Shown piece by piece: positions 33,654-43,042 of a DNA stretch of 56,357 nt. A program made the position numbers and the translations under genes. The stretch's first letter is position 1. Every line of letters begins with the position of its first letter. A model generated the notes under the pieces. The model ran no database searches. It saw nothing but the letters and a program-made list of their open reading frames with translations, and was not told the origin of the DNA. This stretch comes from an uncultured Dorea sp. (GTDB taxonomy: Bacteria; Bacillota; Clostridia; Lachnospirales; Lachnospiraceae): positions 1 through 56,357 of the forward strand of contig CAJULU010000027.1 of NCBI GenBank assembly GCA_910587575.1, given 5' to 3'.

Positions 33654-34913
33654 ATGAATATTTTGGTTACAGGGGCGGCTGGATTTGTAGGCCGTAATCT
33701 GGTAGAGAATCTGAAAAATATCCGGGATGGGAAGAATCGGACGAGGCCTGGAATCCGGATAGAGAAAATTTATGAATACGACAGACAGAATACGGAGGAA
33801 GAACTGGACCGTTTCTGCTCGGATTGTTCTTTTGTATTTCATCTTGCCGGTGTTAACAGACCTCAGAATCCGAAGGAATTTGCAGAGGGAAACTATGGGT
33901 TTGCCTCGGTGCTCCTTAAAACATTGAAAAAACATCATAACAAAGCTTCTGTGATGCTTTCTTCCTCTGTACAGGCAGCCTGTGCCGGAAGATTCGGTAT
34001 GAGTGAATATGGGCTGAGCAAGCGCGCAGGAGAGGATTTATTCTTCCGCTATGCAAAGGAGACCGGATCATTGGTTTATGTTTACCGGTTCCCGAATCTT
34101 ATAGGGAAATTTGTGAAACCGCATTATAATTCTGCCGTAGGAACATTCTGCTGGTCAGTTGCAAATGACCGGCCTTTTACGGTAAATGATCCGGATACGG
34201 AACTGGAACTTCTTTTTATTGACGACCTTATCGAAGAAATGTACAATGTTCTGGAAGGGCGGCCACATCGCTGTGAGTATCCAAAGACCGGAGAAGTTGT
34301 GGATGGGTCGGAGTATGACGGTTTAACGCCGAGAGATGTTGAAACAGGAAAATACTGCTATGCGCCGGTTACGCATAAAGCGACTCTCGGTTATATTGTG
34401 GAATGTCTGGAGCAGTTCAGAATACAGAAAGAAACGCATATGGTTCCGGAGCTGGTTCCTGGATCTTTTCAGTATAAGCTCTATTCCATGTACAGTAGTT
34501 ATCTGCCGAAGGAGAAATCCGTATATTCACTGGAGATGAAGCGTGATGACCGGGGAAGTTTCACGGAACTGCTGAAGACTTCCAGTCACGGGCAGGTCTC
34601 TGTGAATATCACAAAGCCAGGCGTAACGAAAGGACTTCACTGGCATAATACCAAACTTGAGCAATTTATTGTAGTTTCCGGAAATGGACTGATTCAGGAA
34701 CGTCAGATCGGCACAGATGAGATAGAAGAGTATGAAGTCAGCGGAGAGAACATACAGACAGTGGTTATAAAACCAGGTTTTACACATTCTATTAAAAATA
34801 TTTCTGATACACAAGATCTTGTAACCGTTATGTGGGCAAATGAAATCTTTAATCAGGACAAACCAGATACTTTTTTCGAACCGGTTATAGTTTCAGAGAA
34901 GCAGAAAGGATGA
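33654..34913 (+). CDS. capF: CapF-like bifunctional reductase with C-terminal cupin
   Basis: The N-terminal ~290 residues are an SDR: VTGAAGFVGRNLVENL, FHLAGVNRP and SEYGLSKRAGEDLFF with the catalytic Tyr/Lys. The last ~130 are the cupin typical of CapF/FnlB: KRDDRGSFTELLK, KGLHWHNTKLEQFIV with metal-binding histidines, and VIKPGFTHSIKNIS. CapF acts on the CapE product to give UDP-2-acetamido-2,6-dideoxy-L-talose. At 419 residues it is longer than S. aureus CapF (~370) because of an insert around residues 210-235. No CapG/FnlC epimerase follows, since the operon ends here at a terminator. Confidence 0.9.
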   Translation: MNILVTGAAGFVGRNLVENLKNIRDGKNRTRPGIRIEKIYEYDRQNTEEELDRFCSDCSFVFHLAGVNRPQNPKEFAEGNYGFASVLLKTLKKHHNKASVMLSSSVQAACAGRFGMSEYGLSKRAGEDLFFRYAKETGSLVYVYRFPNLIGKFVKPHYNSAVGTFCWSVANDRPFTVNDPDTELELLFIDDLIEEMYNVLEGRPHRCEYPKTGEVVDGSEYDGLTPRDVETGKYCYAPVTHKATLGYIVECLEQFRIQKETHMVPELVPGSFQYKLYSMYSSYLPKEKSVYSLEMKRDDRGSFTELLKTSSHGQVSVNITKPGVTKGLHWHNTKLEQFIVVSGNGLIQERQIGTDEIEEYEVSGENIQTVVIKPGFTHSIKNISDTQDLVTVMWANEIFNQDKPDTFFEPVIVSEKQKG

Positions 34914-34965
34914 ATTGCTGCAATCAACATGAAATAATTCAGTCTAAAAACAATAATTGTATCTC

Positions 34966-35008
34966 ATGCGCCCGAATGGCTAATGCTGTTTGGGCGCATT
35001 TCTATTTT
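34966..35008 (+). terminator. Rho-independent terminator of the capsule operon
   Basis: ATGCGCCC and GGGCGCAT form an 8-bp GC-rich stem, extended inward by GAA/TTT pairs, followed by TTCTATTTT. It lies 53 bp after capF and ends the ~22-kb operon. Confidence 0.8.
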
Positions 35009-35078
35009 GCGTTGTTTAATGCCGAGTCATTCTTCATCTTTCCAGATTTTTTTAGATGTGATGTGTAACCTGGTAAAT

Positions 35079-36155
35079 ATGATGATGGCGAGCACCAAGT
35101 TGTATGCTCCGGCGAAAGTTCCGGCTATTATTATTGAATCAGAGGGTGAAAAAATAGAACGTGATATTCAAAAGCTGCTGAATTCTTCGGAAATACATGA
35201 GAATTTTGGCGGTGTTCTGGATAAATTGAGTAATCGTCTGGTCGTGAGACCTGTCCATATGACCTTGAACAGCAGTAACCGGTTGATCCGGTTGCTGACC
35301 GAACACGGGAAAGAACTTCATCAAAATGATATGCAGAGTATATTAACGGTACTTTACGACAATGCGCTTTTATATTCACATCAGTTAACGGAACGCAGCA
35401 TGAATATCGTTTATGACGATATCGTTCAGATGATGACCAGGCTGGTAGAGGTAATGGATCAGCTGAAGGTGGCAAATGATATGATAAATGAACTGCAGAA
35501 CAAGACGATGACCAGACCGAATGCTGACCCGATCGAGTATATCCGGCTGTTTATGATAACGCCTTTCGATGATTCTTACAAACCTGTGGAGACAGCTGTC
35601 CGGCAAGTATTTGAGAGAGCTCCGTTTTATTTTCAAGTTCAGCTTGCGAGGGATTCCTATAAAGCAGACACGTTGGTGAAGAATATACAGTGCCATATCG
35701 CTGATGCCCATGTTTTTGTGGCAGAAATCAGCGAACTGAACCCGAACGTAATGATGGAAGTGGGAGGCATCTTGATTAGCGACGATACCCGCCCGGTGTT
35801 TGCCCTCCGCGATAAAGATTCAAGAGAAAAAGGAAGTGCACCAGTAGATTTTGGTGACCGGCTCACATTCTCTTATGATAGACGGACTGATTCGGCTGAG
35901 TTGATTGCGAAGCAAATCAAAGACCAGATCTATAAAGAGGGACGACTGGTTCATGAAGCTTTGAAAGAGCTGAAAAAAGCAAGAAAGAAGCGTTTCTTGT
36001 CTCGAACCTTGTTGGAAGGATTTAGAGAAGCTGCTTTGAGAGATGATGCAATCGAAATGATCTGTCGTAAGTTTGCTGCAGTGGAGGATTTTTTAGATGC
36101 TAAAGAGGGGCGGTTGGAAACGTTGGGAGTCACTAAAAAAGGGCTCTCAGAGTGA
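35079..36155 (+). pseudogene. HSP90 C-terminal domain fused to a TIR-like domain, 5'-truncated
   Basis: Residues encoded at ~35085-35450 resemble the C-terminal dimerisation part of HtpG: KVPAIIIESEGE, HMTLNSSNRLIRLL and LTVLYDNALLYS correspond to the PAI, ELNPDHxLV and LLLDQALL segments. From ~35540 a TIR-like/nucleoside-deoxyribosyltransferase-like domain follows: IRLFMITPFDDSYKPVE, IQCHIADAHVFVAEISELNP and VMMEVGGIL. The HSP90 ATPase and middle domains (over 500 residues) are absent. The open frame runs back into the capsule terminator, and no ribosome site precedes the ATGs at 35079-35085, so this is probably the 3' remnant of a larger gene. The next frame encodes a helical, TPR-like product and overlaps it. 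Confidence 0.6.
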
Positions 36156-36621
36156 TGCTTTTAGCGGAAGAGATCGGTGAATTGGATCCGGTCCACCGAT
36201 TCTATAATCTGGTTCATATTCTGGAAACTGGTAGAAACTTATTGCTTCCATATGCTGAACTAAAAAAGCTGATGGAAAAACTGGAGTCCTATAAAAACGT
36301 TCAGGAAATCGGTGGCTCCAAAAGTATTGTATTGTACTGGGAAACCAGACTGCTCAATGGTCAAGGGGATAATCATACGGCGATTTTGCGAATGCAGGAG
36401 GCGATAGCTTGTCAGAGGCACGACAAATCCTGGCACGTTGGAAAGAGGAGGCTAAAGGTGCTTTTGCTGATGAAAAAGCAAATCTGATATTGGCAGACGG
36501 ACAACTTTCTTATAGTGAGGGACATCTGGATGCAGCCTGGGATGCTTTCCAGTGTGCCTATGCAGAAGAGCGTTATATTGGACTGGCCGGAAAAGATATA
36601 AGTTTGTCTTTTCTGCAATAA
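36152..36621 (+). pseudogene. TPR-like helical protein, frameshifted and short
   Basis: The first frame (36152-36487) gives helical repeats, HRFYNLVHILETGRNLL and SIVLYWETRLLNGQ. The second (36409-36621) continues LSEARQILARWKEEAKGA and GHLDAAWDAFQCAYAEERY, typical of TPR units. A single frameshift near 36400 would join them. An alternative is a separate small ORF, since AGGAGG lies seven bases before the TTG at 36409. It overlaps the HSP90-TIR remnant, with which it probably formed one system. Both look decayed. Confidence 0.5.
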
Positions 36622-36654
36622 CAGGAATACAAAGAAATTCTTTAACCTGGTGAA

Positions 36655-36683
36655 TTGAAAATACACAGCAGTTATGTTAGAAT
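36655..36683 (+). promoter_or_regulatory. Promoter of pyrE
   Basis: TTGAAA (36655-36660), 17 bp, TAGAAT (36678-36683), with a TGT extension before the -10. It lies 47 bp before the pyrE start. Confidence 0.6.
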
Positions 36684-36729
36684 TAGGAAAATGGCGTTAA
36701 AGCCTGTCTATAAGGGGGAGTGACACGAT

Positions 36730-37407
36730 ATGGAACAATACAAACAGGAATTTATAGAATTCATGGTAGAATCCGACGTCTTAAAATTCGGTGATTTCAC
36801 ATTAAAGAGCGGACGGAAGTCTCCGTTCTTCATGAATGCCGGCGCATACGTGACAGGATCGCAGCTGCGCAGGCTGGGAGAATACTACGCCAGGGCAATC
36901 CATGACAATTACGGCCTGGATTTTGACGTCTTGTTCGGGCCTGCATACAAAGGGATCCCGTTAAGCGTAGCGGCAGCCATGGCAATCAGTGAATTATACG
37001 GAAAAGACATCCGCTACTGCTCCAACCGGAAGGAGGTGAAGGATCACGGTGATACCGGCATCCTTCTGGGAAGCGCTCTTAAGGATGGCGACAGAGTCGT
37101 AATCATCGAGGATGTAACCACGTCCGGCAAGTCTATTGAAGAGACGTTTCCGATCATCAAAGCCCAGGGGAATGTGGAGATCAAGGGCCTGATGGTGTCC
37201 TTAAACCGCATGGAAACAGGCAAAGACGGCAGAAAATGCGCCCTGGACGAGATCGCAGACCTGTACGGTTTCCGGACGGGAGCAATCGTGACCATGGATG
37301 AGGTAGTGGAATATCTGTACAACAGAGAATGCCAGGGAAGAATTATCATTGATGATACATTAAAAACGGCAATCGACGCATATTATAAAATGTATGGTGT
37401 AAGCTAA
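36730..37407 (+). CDS. pyrE: Orotate phosphoribosyltransferase
   Basis: Catalyses orotate + PRPP to OMP in pyrimidine synthesis. The 225-residue sequence has FTLKSGRKSPFFMNAG, LFGPAYKGIPLSVAAA, a YCSNRKEVKDHGD lysine-rich loop and the PRPP loop VVIIEDVTTSGKSIEE. AAGGGGGAG lies eight bases before ATG 36730. It stands alone rather than in a pyr operon, and starts a housekeeping block after the capsule locus. Confidence 0.95.
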   Translation: MEQYKQEFIEFMVESDVLKFGDFTLKSGRKSPFFMNAGAYVTGSQLRRLGEYYARAIHDNYGLDFDVLFGPAYKGIPLSVAAAMAISELYGKDIRYCSNRKEVKDHGDTGILLGSALKDGDRVVIIEDVTTSGKSIEETFPIIKAQGNVEIKGLMVSLNRMETGKDGRKCALDEIADLYGFRTGAIVTMDEVVEYLYNRECQGRIIIDDTLKTAIDAYYKMYGVS

Positions 37408-37541
37408 GGAACTGCCCCAAGGGCTGGCAGGCCTGACAGCATACATACGGGAAGGCATGGCTCTGAAAGGAAGCCGTCATGTTCTGGCGGCGTGCAGGCA
37501 GTCTGCCAGGCAGACTGATTTCAAAGGCAGGAGGGAAATCT

Positions 37542-37694
37542 ATGAATGAGAAGGCATACAAGGCGATGAATTTTGCCGGGATATCGGGTATTGTGGTTGG
37601 CATTATCGTGGCGGTCGTGGGAGTCACGGCAGGAGTTATCACGATTGTGGGCGGAGCACGCCTGTTGAAAGAGAAGCGGGGGCTTACTTTTTAG
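37542..37694 (+). CDS. Small single-helix membrane protein
   Basis: Fifty residues with one long glycine/valine-rich transmembrane helix (~residues 10-36) and a basic tail LLKEKRGL. ATG 37542 has AGGAGGG six bases upstream, a strong site, so I take it as real. The 134-bp gap after pyrE holds a small hairpin (CAGTCTG/CAGACTG, 37499-37517). No family recognised. Confidence 0.6.
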   Translation: MNEKAYKAMNFAGISGIVVGIIVAVVGVTAGVITIVGGARLLKEKRGLTF

Positions 37695-37770
37695 ACCTGC
37701 GCAAAGGGACTGTGCGTGGGATCAGGCACATGGTTCCGAAGGAAGTCTGGACAGAAAGGAAGCCTGATGT

Positions 37771-38256
37771 TTGAGTTTTAAGCGTAATAAGAGAATCCGT
37801 TTTTTAGGGAAAATATTATTTGTATTATATATTGCATTTATCATCTATTTTCTGATATTTTCTGACTGGTACGGACGGACGGGGGAGATGCAGGAGTATC
37901 ACTATAACCTCGTGCTCTTTAAGGAGATCAAAAGATTCTGGAATTACCGGGATAAGGTCGGGCTGTTCGCCATGTTCACGAATTTATTTGGAAATGTAAT
38001 CATCTTTATGCCGTTTGGGTTCTTTATGCCCATGGCGAGCAGGTACAGAAGTTTTTTTTCTACGGTGTTCTACAGTTTTGGCCTGAGCCTGTGTGTAGAG
38101 ACCTTCCAGTTAATTACGAAGGTGGGAAGCTTTGATGTGGATGACCTTCTTTTAAATACCCTGGGAGGGATTGCCGGTTATATCATGTTTGTGGTCTGTG
38201 CGGCGGTAAGGAGAAGATATGTTTATAAGAAAAAAGATCGTTACGGAAGAAGATAG
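37771..38256 (+). CDS. VanZ-like membrane protein
   Basis: A 161-residue protein with about four transmembrane segments and the VanZ signature FTNLFGNVIIFMPFGFFMP, then SFGLSLCVETFQLI and FDVDDLLLNTLGGIAGY. VanZ-family proteins are linked to lipoglycopeptide resistance, but most homologs have no tested role. TTG start at 37771 with AAAGGAAG eight bases upstream. Overlaps the following gene by 38 bp. Confidence 0.85.
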   Translation: MSFKRNKRIRFLGKILFVLYIAFIIYFLIFSDWYGRTGEMQEYHYNLVLFKEIKRFWNYRDKVGLFAMFTNLFGNVIIFMPFGFFMPMASRYRSFFSTVFYSFGLSLCVETFQLITKVGSFDVDDLLLNTLGGIAGYIMFVVCAAVRRRYVYKKKDRYGRR

Positions 38257-38611
38257 GGCAAAAGCGATGGCGAAAGCCAGAGAGAAGCAGCGGAAGAGGA
38301 TTACGAAGTACGGGCAGGCGAAACCCCGCCATGCGAGGAAGGGAATCTATTCCTGTTGCTATGCTTTTGTGGTGCTTCTTCTGTTATTTCTGATGGTATC
38401 CATCTCTTACCGGGAGAAGGGAGAGATCGGAATGCTGCTGGGGTTTGTGGGATTAGGGACGATCGCCCTTGCAGGGATCGGAACCTGGCTTGGGAACCGG
38501 GGATTTAAGGAAAGAGAGAAGAATTACATCACCTGCAAGGTAGGCGTAGGAGTCAATATGGTTGTGCTGCTGGGCCTGGCTTCTATATTTATCAGAGGGC
38601 TGGTCAGATGA
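38219..38611 (+). CDS. Hypothetical three-helix membrane protein
   Basis: One hundred and thirty residues: a highly basic N-terminus (~40 residues, many Lys/Arg) and three hydrophobic segments (~45-65, 71-90, 107-127). AAGGAG is five bases before ATG 38219. It overlaps the VanZ-like gene and is 19 bp before the aminopeptidase gene, so is likely co-transcribed. I do not recognise its family with confidence. Confidence 0.7.
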   Translation: MFIRKKIVTEEDRAKAMAKAREKQRKRITKYGQAKPRHARKGIYSCCYAFVVLLLLFLMVSISYREKGEIGMLLGFVGLGTIALAGIGTWLGNRGFKEREKNYITCKVGVGVNMVVLLGLASIFIRGLVR

Positions 38612-38630
38612 GAGGAGGGAGGCTGATCGG

Positions 38631-40679
38631 ATGATAGACGAAAGATATGGACTGGCGGTAGGAAGAATCCGGAAAATGAAGAACGAGGATACCGTGGGAA
38701 CTCCATTTCGGGAATTTTTTCATAAAATGGCTGAATTTGTCCTTATGATGGATGAAGTCCGGGCTTTGATTCTGGACGGTACTTACCGGAATCTGGAACT
38801 TAAGGAACTGCAGTTGTGGAATCACCGGCTGTACCATGACATACTGCCAGAGGCCTATGGGACAAGTTATGGGAATCCGGCTTTTGCAGCCGCACAGCTG
38901 GGCAGAGAATACGGGCAGGTCTTAAGTTTCCTTTATACAGAACTCAGGGGATGTATTGCGTATGTATTTGAGCAGAAGACGGAATATCTGGATATTGTGT
39001 ATGAACTGCTCATTGAGATCTATAACCAGTTTGAAGAAGACGAAAGGCCCGGGATCGGGAGGATAAAGGAGAGTATTTACTGGTATGCCAGTGACTATTG
39101 TGATGTGTTCGTGGCCGGACGGATCCGTGAGCAGATAGATCCTTTGGAATCCTTCGCCGCAGACATGATTCAGAACAGTAACCTGAATGATCTGCGTTAT
39201 CTGTATCAGTTCGGGGAGTATATCAGCGATAACGAACTGCGTACCGCAGGACATCTGATGGAACTTCCCGAAGCTCAGATCCGTCGGATGGCGGATGTCT
39301 ACACAGAAGGATATCGGACGGGATTCGTGAATACAGGAAAAGATCTGTCGAAAAAGGGAGTCGTTGAGATCCGTTATGTACTGGGGTTTGAACGTGTGAT
39401 CCGCCAGGCTGTCTGGAATTTCAGGGAAATGGGTCTCAGGCCGGTCATCGTACGTTCCGGGGTCAGTGTTCTGACGAAACGGGGGCATCTGAAACAGGGA
39501 TACTATGGTGCAATTCCCAATAAGCAGTACGAGTATGACCATCGGAATGATCAGGCGCTGTTTCTGGACAAAAAGTTTGTGGAGCGGAGACTGGAAGTGA
39601 TTCAGACTACTTACGGGCATCATAAGGAACTGGCGGGAAAAGCGGCAGGTCCGGCGTGTATTGATATGTTCGGAGAGACGCCCTTTTCACCGGAACAGAA
39701 AGAGGAAGCGGTTCATCTTTCGAAAAAGCAGGAAGAGCTGCAGCGAAATCTCTACAGCCGTCAGAGCCAGATTACGAACCAGTACATCCGGGGAGACGAA
39801 CGCAGTTTTACCATTATCGCTTATCCGCTGCCGGAGATCGGGGATCGTTATGAGGAGATTTTTGACGAGATCATCCGGATTAATACGCTGGATTCCAGGA
39901 CTTATGAGAAGGTGCAGCAGAAGCTGATTGATGCGCTGGATCAGGGAGAGTATGTTCATGTCCTTGGCGGTAACGGAAACCATACGGATCTGAAGGTACG
40001 GATCCATGAACTGAAGGATCCGGCCAAAGAAACGGCATTTGAGAATTGTGTTGCAGATGTGAATATTCCTGTGGGTGAAGTGTTCACTTCCCCTGTGCTG
40101 GAAGGAACGGACGGGATTCTTCATGTCAGTAAGGTGTATCTCAACGGACTGCAGTACCGGGATCTGGAGATGACGTTTGCAGACGGAATGATTACGGATT
40201 ACCGCTGCAGTAATTTTGATGAGGAAGAAAAGAACAGAGAGTATATTTTTGAAAATATTCTTCATAAGCATAAGACCCTGCCTATGGGTGAATTTGCAAT
40301 CGGAACCAACACAACAGCTTATGTGGCGGCGAAAAAATATGGAATTGAAGAGAAGATGCCGATTCTGATTGCCGAGAAGATGGGGCCTCATTTTGCCGTG
40401 GGGGATACCTGTTACAGCTGGAGTGAGGATGTGAAAGTATATAATCCGGACGGTAAAGAGATTGTGGCCAGGGATAATTCGGTATCCATTCTGCGCAGGG
40501 AGGATGTGTCGAAAGCTTACTACCAGTGTCATACGGATATTACCATTCCTTATGAGGAACTAAAGAGGATTTCGGTGATTTCGGGGGACGGGAAGGAAAC
40601 GGTGCTTCTTGAGGATGGGAGATTTGTTCTTGCCGGAACCGGGATTCTGAATGAGCCATTGAAAAATGCCGGGAAATAA
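38631..40679 (+). CDS. M29-like aminopeptidase with extra N-terminal domain
   Basis: The C-terminal ~380 residues resemble metallo-aminopeptidases of the AmpS/M29 type: LGGNGNHTDLKVRIHEL, CVADVNIPVGEVFTSPVLEGT, FAIGTNTTAY and the ligand-bearing IAEKMGPHFAVGDTC. The first ~300 residues are mostly helical and not found in classical M29 enzymes (~410 residues), making this one 682 long. It would trim peptides in the cytoplasm. ATG 38631 is chosen for the GAGGAGGGAGG upstream. Confidence 0.8.
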   Translation: MIDERYGLAVGRIRKMKNEDTVGTPFREFFHKMAEFVLMMDEVRALILDGTYRNLELKELQLWNHRLYHDILPEAYGTSYGNPAFAAAQLGREYGQVLSFLYTELRGCIAYVFEQKTEYLDIVYELLIEIYNQFEEDERPGIGRIKESIYWYASDYCDVFVAGRIREQIDPLESFAADMIQNSNLNDLRYLYQFGEYISDNELRTAGHLMELPEAQIRRMADVYTEGYRTGFVNTGKDLSKKGVVEIRYVLGFERVIRQAVWNFREMGLRPVIVRSGVSVLTKRGHLKQGYYGAIPNKQYEYDHRNDQALFLDKKFVERRLEVIQTTYGHHKELAGKAAGPACIDMFGETPFSPEQKEEAVHLSKKQEELQRNLYSRQSQITNQYIRGDERSFTIIAYPLPEIGDRYEEIFDEIIRINTLDSRTYEKVQQKLIDALDQGEYVHVLGGNGNHTDLKVRIHELKDPAKETAFENCVADVNIPVGEVFTSPVLEGTDGILHVSKVYLNGLQYRDLEMTFADGMITDYRCSNFDEEEKNREYIFENILHKHKTLPMGEFAIGTNTTAYVAAKKYGIEEKMPILIAEKMGPHFAVGDTCYSWSEDVKVYNPDGKEIVARDNSVSILRREDVSKAYYQCHTDITIPYEELKRISVISGDGKETVLLEDGRFVLAGTGILNEPLKNAGK

Positions 40680-40733
40680 GGTATTATGAAGCCGTGAACA
40701 GAAATATGCAGACAAAAGAAAGGATGAACAGGT

Positions 40734-41240
40734 ATGCCAAGAGTAGGTATTGTGATGGGCAGCGACTCGGATCTTAAGGTGATGAGCAAGGCGGCGGCGA
40801 TGCTGGAAAAATTAGGTATTGACTATGAGATGACGATTATTTCCGCCCACCGCGAGCCGGATGTATTTTTTGAATGGGCGAAGGCTGCGGAAGGAAAAGG
40901 GATGAAGGTAATTATTGCAGGCGCCGGGATGGCGGCACACTTGCCGGGAATGTGTGCGGCATTGTTTCCCATGCCGGTCGTGGGAGTTCCCATGTCAGGT
41001 AAGAATCTGGCCGGGGAAGACGCCCTGTTTTCCATTGTACAGATGCCGCCGGGAATCCCGGTTGCAACGGTTGCCATTGACGGCGGGATGAATGCGGCGA
41101 TTCTTGCGGCGAAGATTCTGGCTACGTCGGATGAAGAGTTACTGAATAAGCTGAAAGAGTATTCCCGGGAAATGAAAGAGACGGTTCAGGCGAAGGCTGC
41201 CAGACTGGATGAGATTGGATATGAGGCTTATCTCGGATAG
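40734..41240 (+). CDS. purE: N5-carboxyaminoimidazole ribonucleotide mutase
   Basis: Class I PurE, 168 residues: VGIVMGSDSDLKVM, ISAHREPD with the catalytic His, IIAGAGMAAHLPGM and GVPMSGKNLAGEDALFSIVQMP. Catalyses N5-CAIR to CAIR in purine synthesis. First gene of a purE-M-N-D run. Confidence 0.95.
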   Translation: MPRVGIVMGSDSDLKVMSKAAAMLEKLGIDYEMTIISAHREPDVFFEWAKAAEGKGMKVIIAGAGMAAHLPGMCAALFPMPVVGVPMSGKNLAGEDALFSIVQMPPGIPVATVAIDGGMNAAILAAKILATSDEELLNKLKEYSREMKETVQAKAARLDEIGYEAYLG

Positions 41241-41321
41241 CCTGTATCTGGTTTCGCATACTGGATGAATTCATAAAGAGAGAACAAACTATATTCATAA
41301 GTCAGAATAAGGAGACAAAAT

Positions 41322-42347
41322 ATGGATTATAAAAACGCCGGAGTGGATATCGAAGCTGGTTACAGATCAGTGGAATTAATGAAGAAGCACGTAAAGGAAA
41401 CCATGCGTCCGGAGGTATTAGGCGGCCTTGGAGGGTTTGCAGGTGCATTTGATTTAAGCGGAATCAAGAAGATGGAGGAGCCGGTTCTTCTGTCAGGAAC
41501 GGATGGCTGCGGAACCAAGGTGAAACTTGCGTTTCTTATGGACAGGCATGATACCATCGGAATCGATGCGGTAGCCATGTGTGTCAATGATATTGCCTGT
41601 TCGGGGGGAGAACCGTTATTTTTCCTGGATTATATTGCCTGTGGAAAGAATTATCCGGAGAAGATTGCCTCCATCGTAAGCGGCGTGGCAGAAGGCTGTA
41701 AGCAGTCCGGGTGTGCGCTGGTAGGCGGCGAGACTGCAGAGCATCCGGGGCTCATGCCGGAGGATGAGTATGACCTTGCGGGCTTTGCCGTTGGCGTGGC
41801 GGAAAAGAAAGAGATCATTAACGGTGAAGATATCAGGCCGGGGGACGTGCTCATCGGCCTTGCGTCAAGCGGTGTCCATAGTAACGGATTCTCTCTTGTC
41901 CGCAAGGTGTTTGAGATGACGAAAGAATCGCTGGATACATATTATGAAGAACTGGGTCAGACGTTAGGAGAAGCGCTGATTGCACCGACCAGAATTTATG
42001 TGAAGGCGCTGAAGGAAATTAAGAACAGCGGTGTGACGGTTAAGGGCTGCAGCCATATTACGGGCGGCGGTTTTTACGAAAATATTCCCAGAATGCTGCC
42101 GGAGGGCGTAAGGGCAGTGATTGAGAAGGATAGTTACGAAGTCCCGGCCATATTCAGGCTTCTGGCGCAGAAGGGGAATATCACGGAAGAGATGATGTAC
42201 AACACATTCAATATGGGGCTTGGAATGGTCATTGCCGTAGATCCTGCCGATGTGGACCAGACTCTGGAGGCGGTCAGGGCAGCAGGTGACCAGCCATATG
42301 TTGCAGGCCGTGTTGAGGCAGGAGAAAAGGGAGTTGCATTATGCTAG
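41322..42347 (+). CDS. purM: Phosphoribosylformylglycinamidine cyclo-ligase
   Basis: AIR synthetase, 341 residues: YKNAGVDIEAGYRSVELMK, LLSGTDGCGTKVKLAF, MCVNDIACSGGEPLFFLDY, GGETAEHPGLM and the GCSHITGGGFYENIPRMLP motif. AATAAGGAG precedes ATG 41322. Overlaps purN by 7 bp. Confidence 0.95.
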   Translation: MDYKNAGVDIEAGYRSVELMKKHVKETMRPEVLGGLGGFAGAFDLSGIKKMEEPVLLSGTDGCGTKVKLAFLMDRHDTIGIDAVAMCVNDIACSGGEPLFFLDYIACGKNYPEKIASIVSGVAEGCKQSGCALVGGETAEHPGLMPEDEYDLAGFAVGVAEKKEIINGEDIRPGDVLIGLASSGVHSNGFSLVRKVFEMTKESLDTYYEELGQTLGEALIAPTRIYVKALKEIKNSGVTVKGCSHITGGGFYENIPRMLPEGVRAVIEKDSYEVPAIFRLLAQKGNITEEMMYNTFNMGLGMVIAVDPADVDQTLEAVRAAGDQPYVAGRVEAGEKGVALC

Positions 42348-42967
42348 AAGTATTGGTACTGGTATCCGGGGGCGGAACGAACTTACAGGCGGTTATTGAT
42401 GCGGTGGAGTCAGGAACAGTCACCAATACCCGGATTACTGGCGTAATCAGCAATAATAAGAATGCATATGCTCTGGAACGGGCAAAAAAGCATGGGATTG
42501 CCAGCAGATGTATCTCGCCGAAGGAATTTGCTTCCCGGGAAGAATTCAATGAGAAATTTATAGAAGCCGTAGATGCGTGGAAGCCGGATCTGATCGTCCT
42601 GGCAGGTTTTCTGGTTGTGATTCCGCCGGCTATGATTGAGAAATACAGGAACCGCATCATTAATATTCATCCGTCACTGATCCCTTCTTTCTGTGGGACG
42701 GGTTTTTATGGTCTGAAAGTACACGAGGCGGCTCTCGCCCGGGGGGTTAAGGTGGTAGGGGCAACCGTGCATTTTGTGGATGAAGGAACGGATACAGGCC
42801 CGATTATTCTGCAGAAGGCTGTGGAGGTTGAACCGGGAGATACGCCGGCGGTATTGCAGAAACGGGTGATGGAGCAGGCCGAGTGGAAGATTCTGCCCCA
42901 GGCGATTGATCTGATTGCCAATGGGAAAGTGTCGGTTCAGGATGGAAAGGCTGTGATCTGTCTATGA
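42341..42967 (+). CDS. purN: Phosphoribosylglycinamide formyltransferase
   Basis: GAR transformylase, 208 residues, using 10-formyl-THF: LVSGGGTNLQAVIDAV, VLAGFLVVIPP, INIHPSLIPSFCG with the catalytic Asn-His pair, and HFVDEGTDTGPII. Translationally coupled to purM. Confidence 0.95.
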   Translation: MLEVLVLVSGGGTNLQAVIDAVESGTVTNTRITGVISNNKNAYALERAKKHGIASRCISPKEFASREEFNEKFIEAVDAWKPDLIVLAGFLVVIPPAMIEKYRNRIINIHPSLIPSFCGTGFYGLKVHEAALARGVKVVGATVHFVDEGTDTGPIILQKAVEVEPGDTPAVLQKRVMEQAEWKILPQAIDLIANGKVSVQDGKAVICL

Positions 42968-43042
42968 GGACATTACTGGCTGTTACGGCAGTCATATGTG
43001 GAATAATTGGAAGTTGACACAAGAAATGGAGGAAATCAGAAG

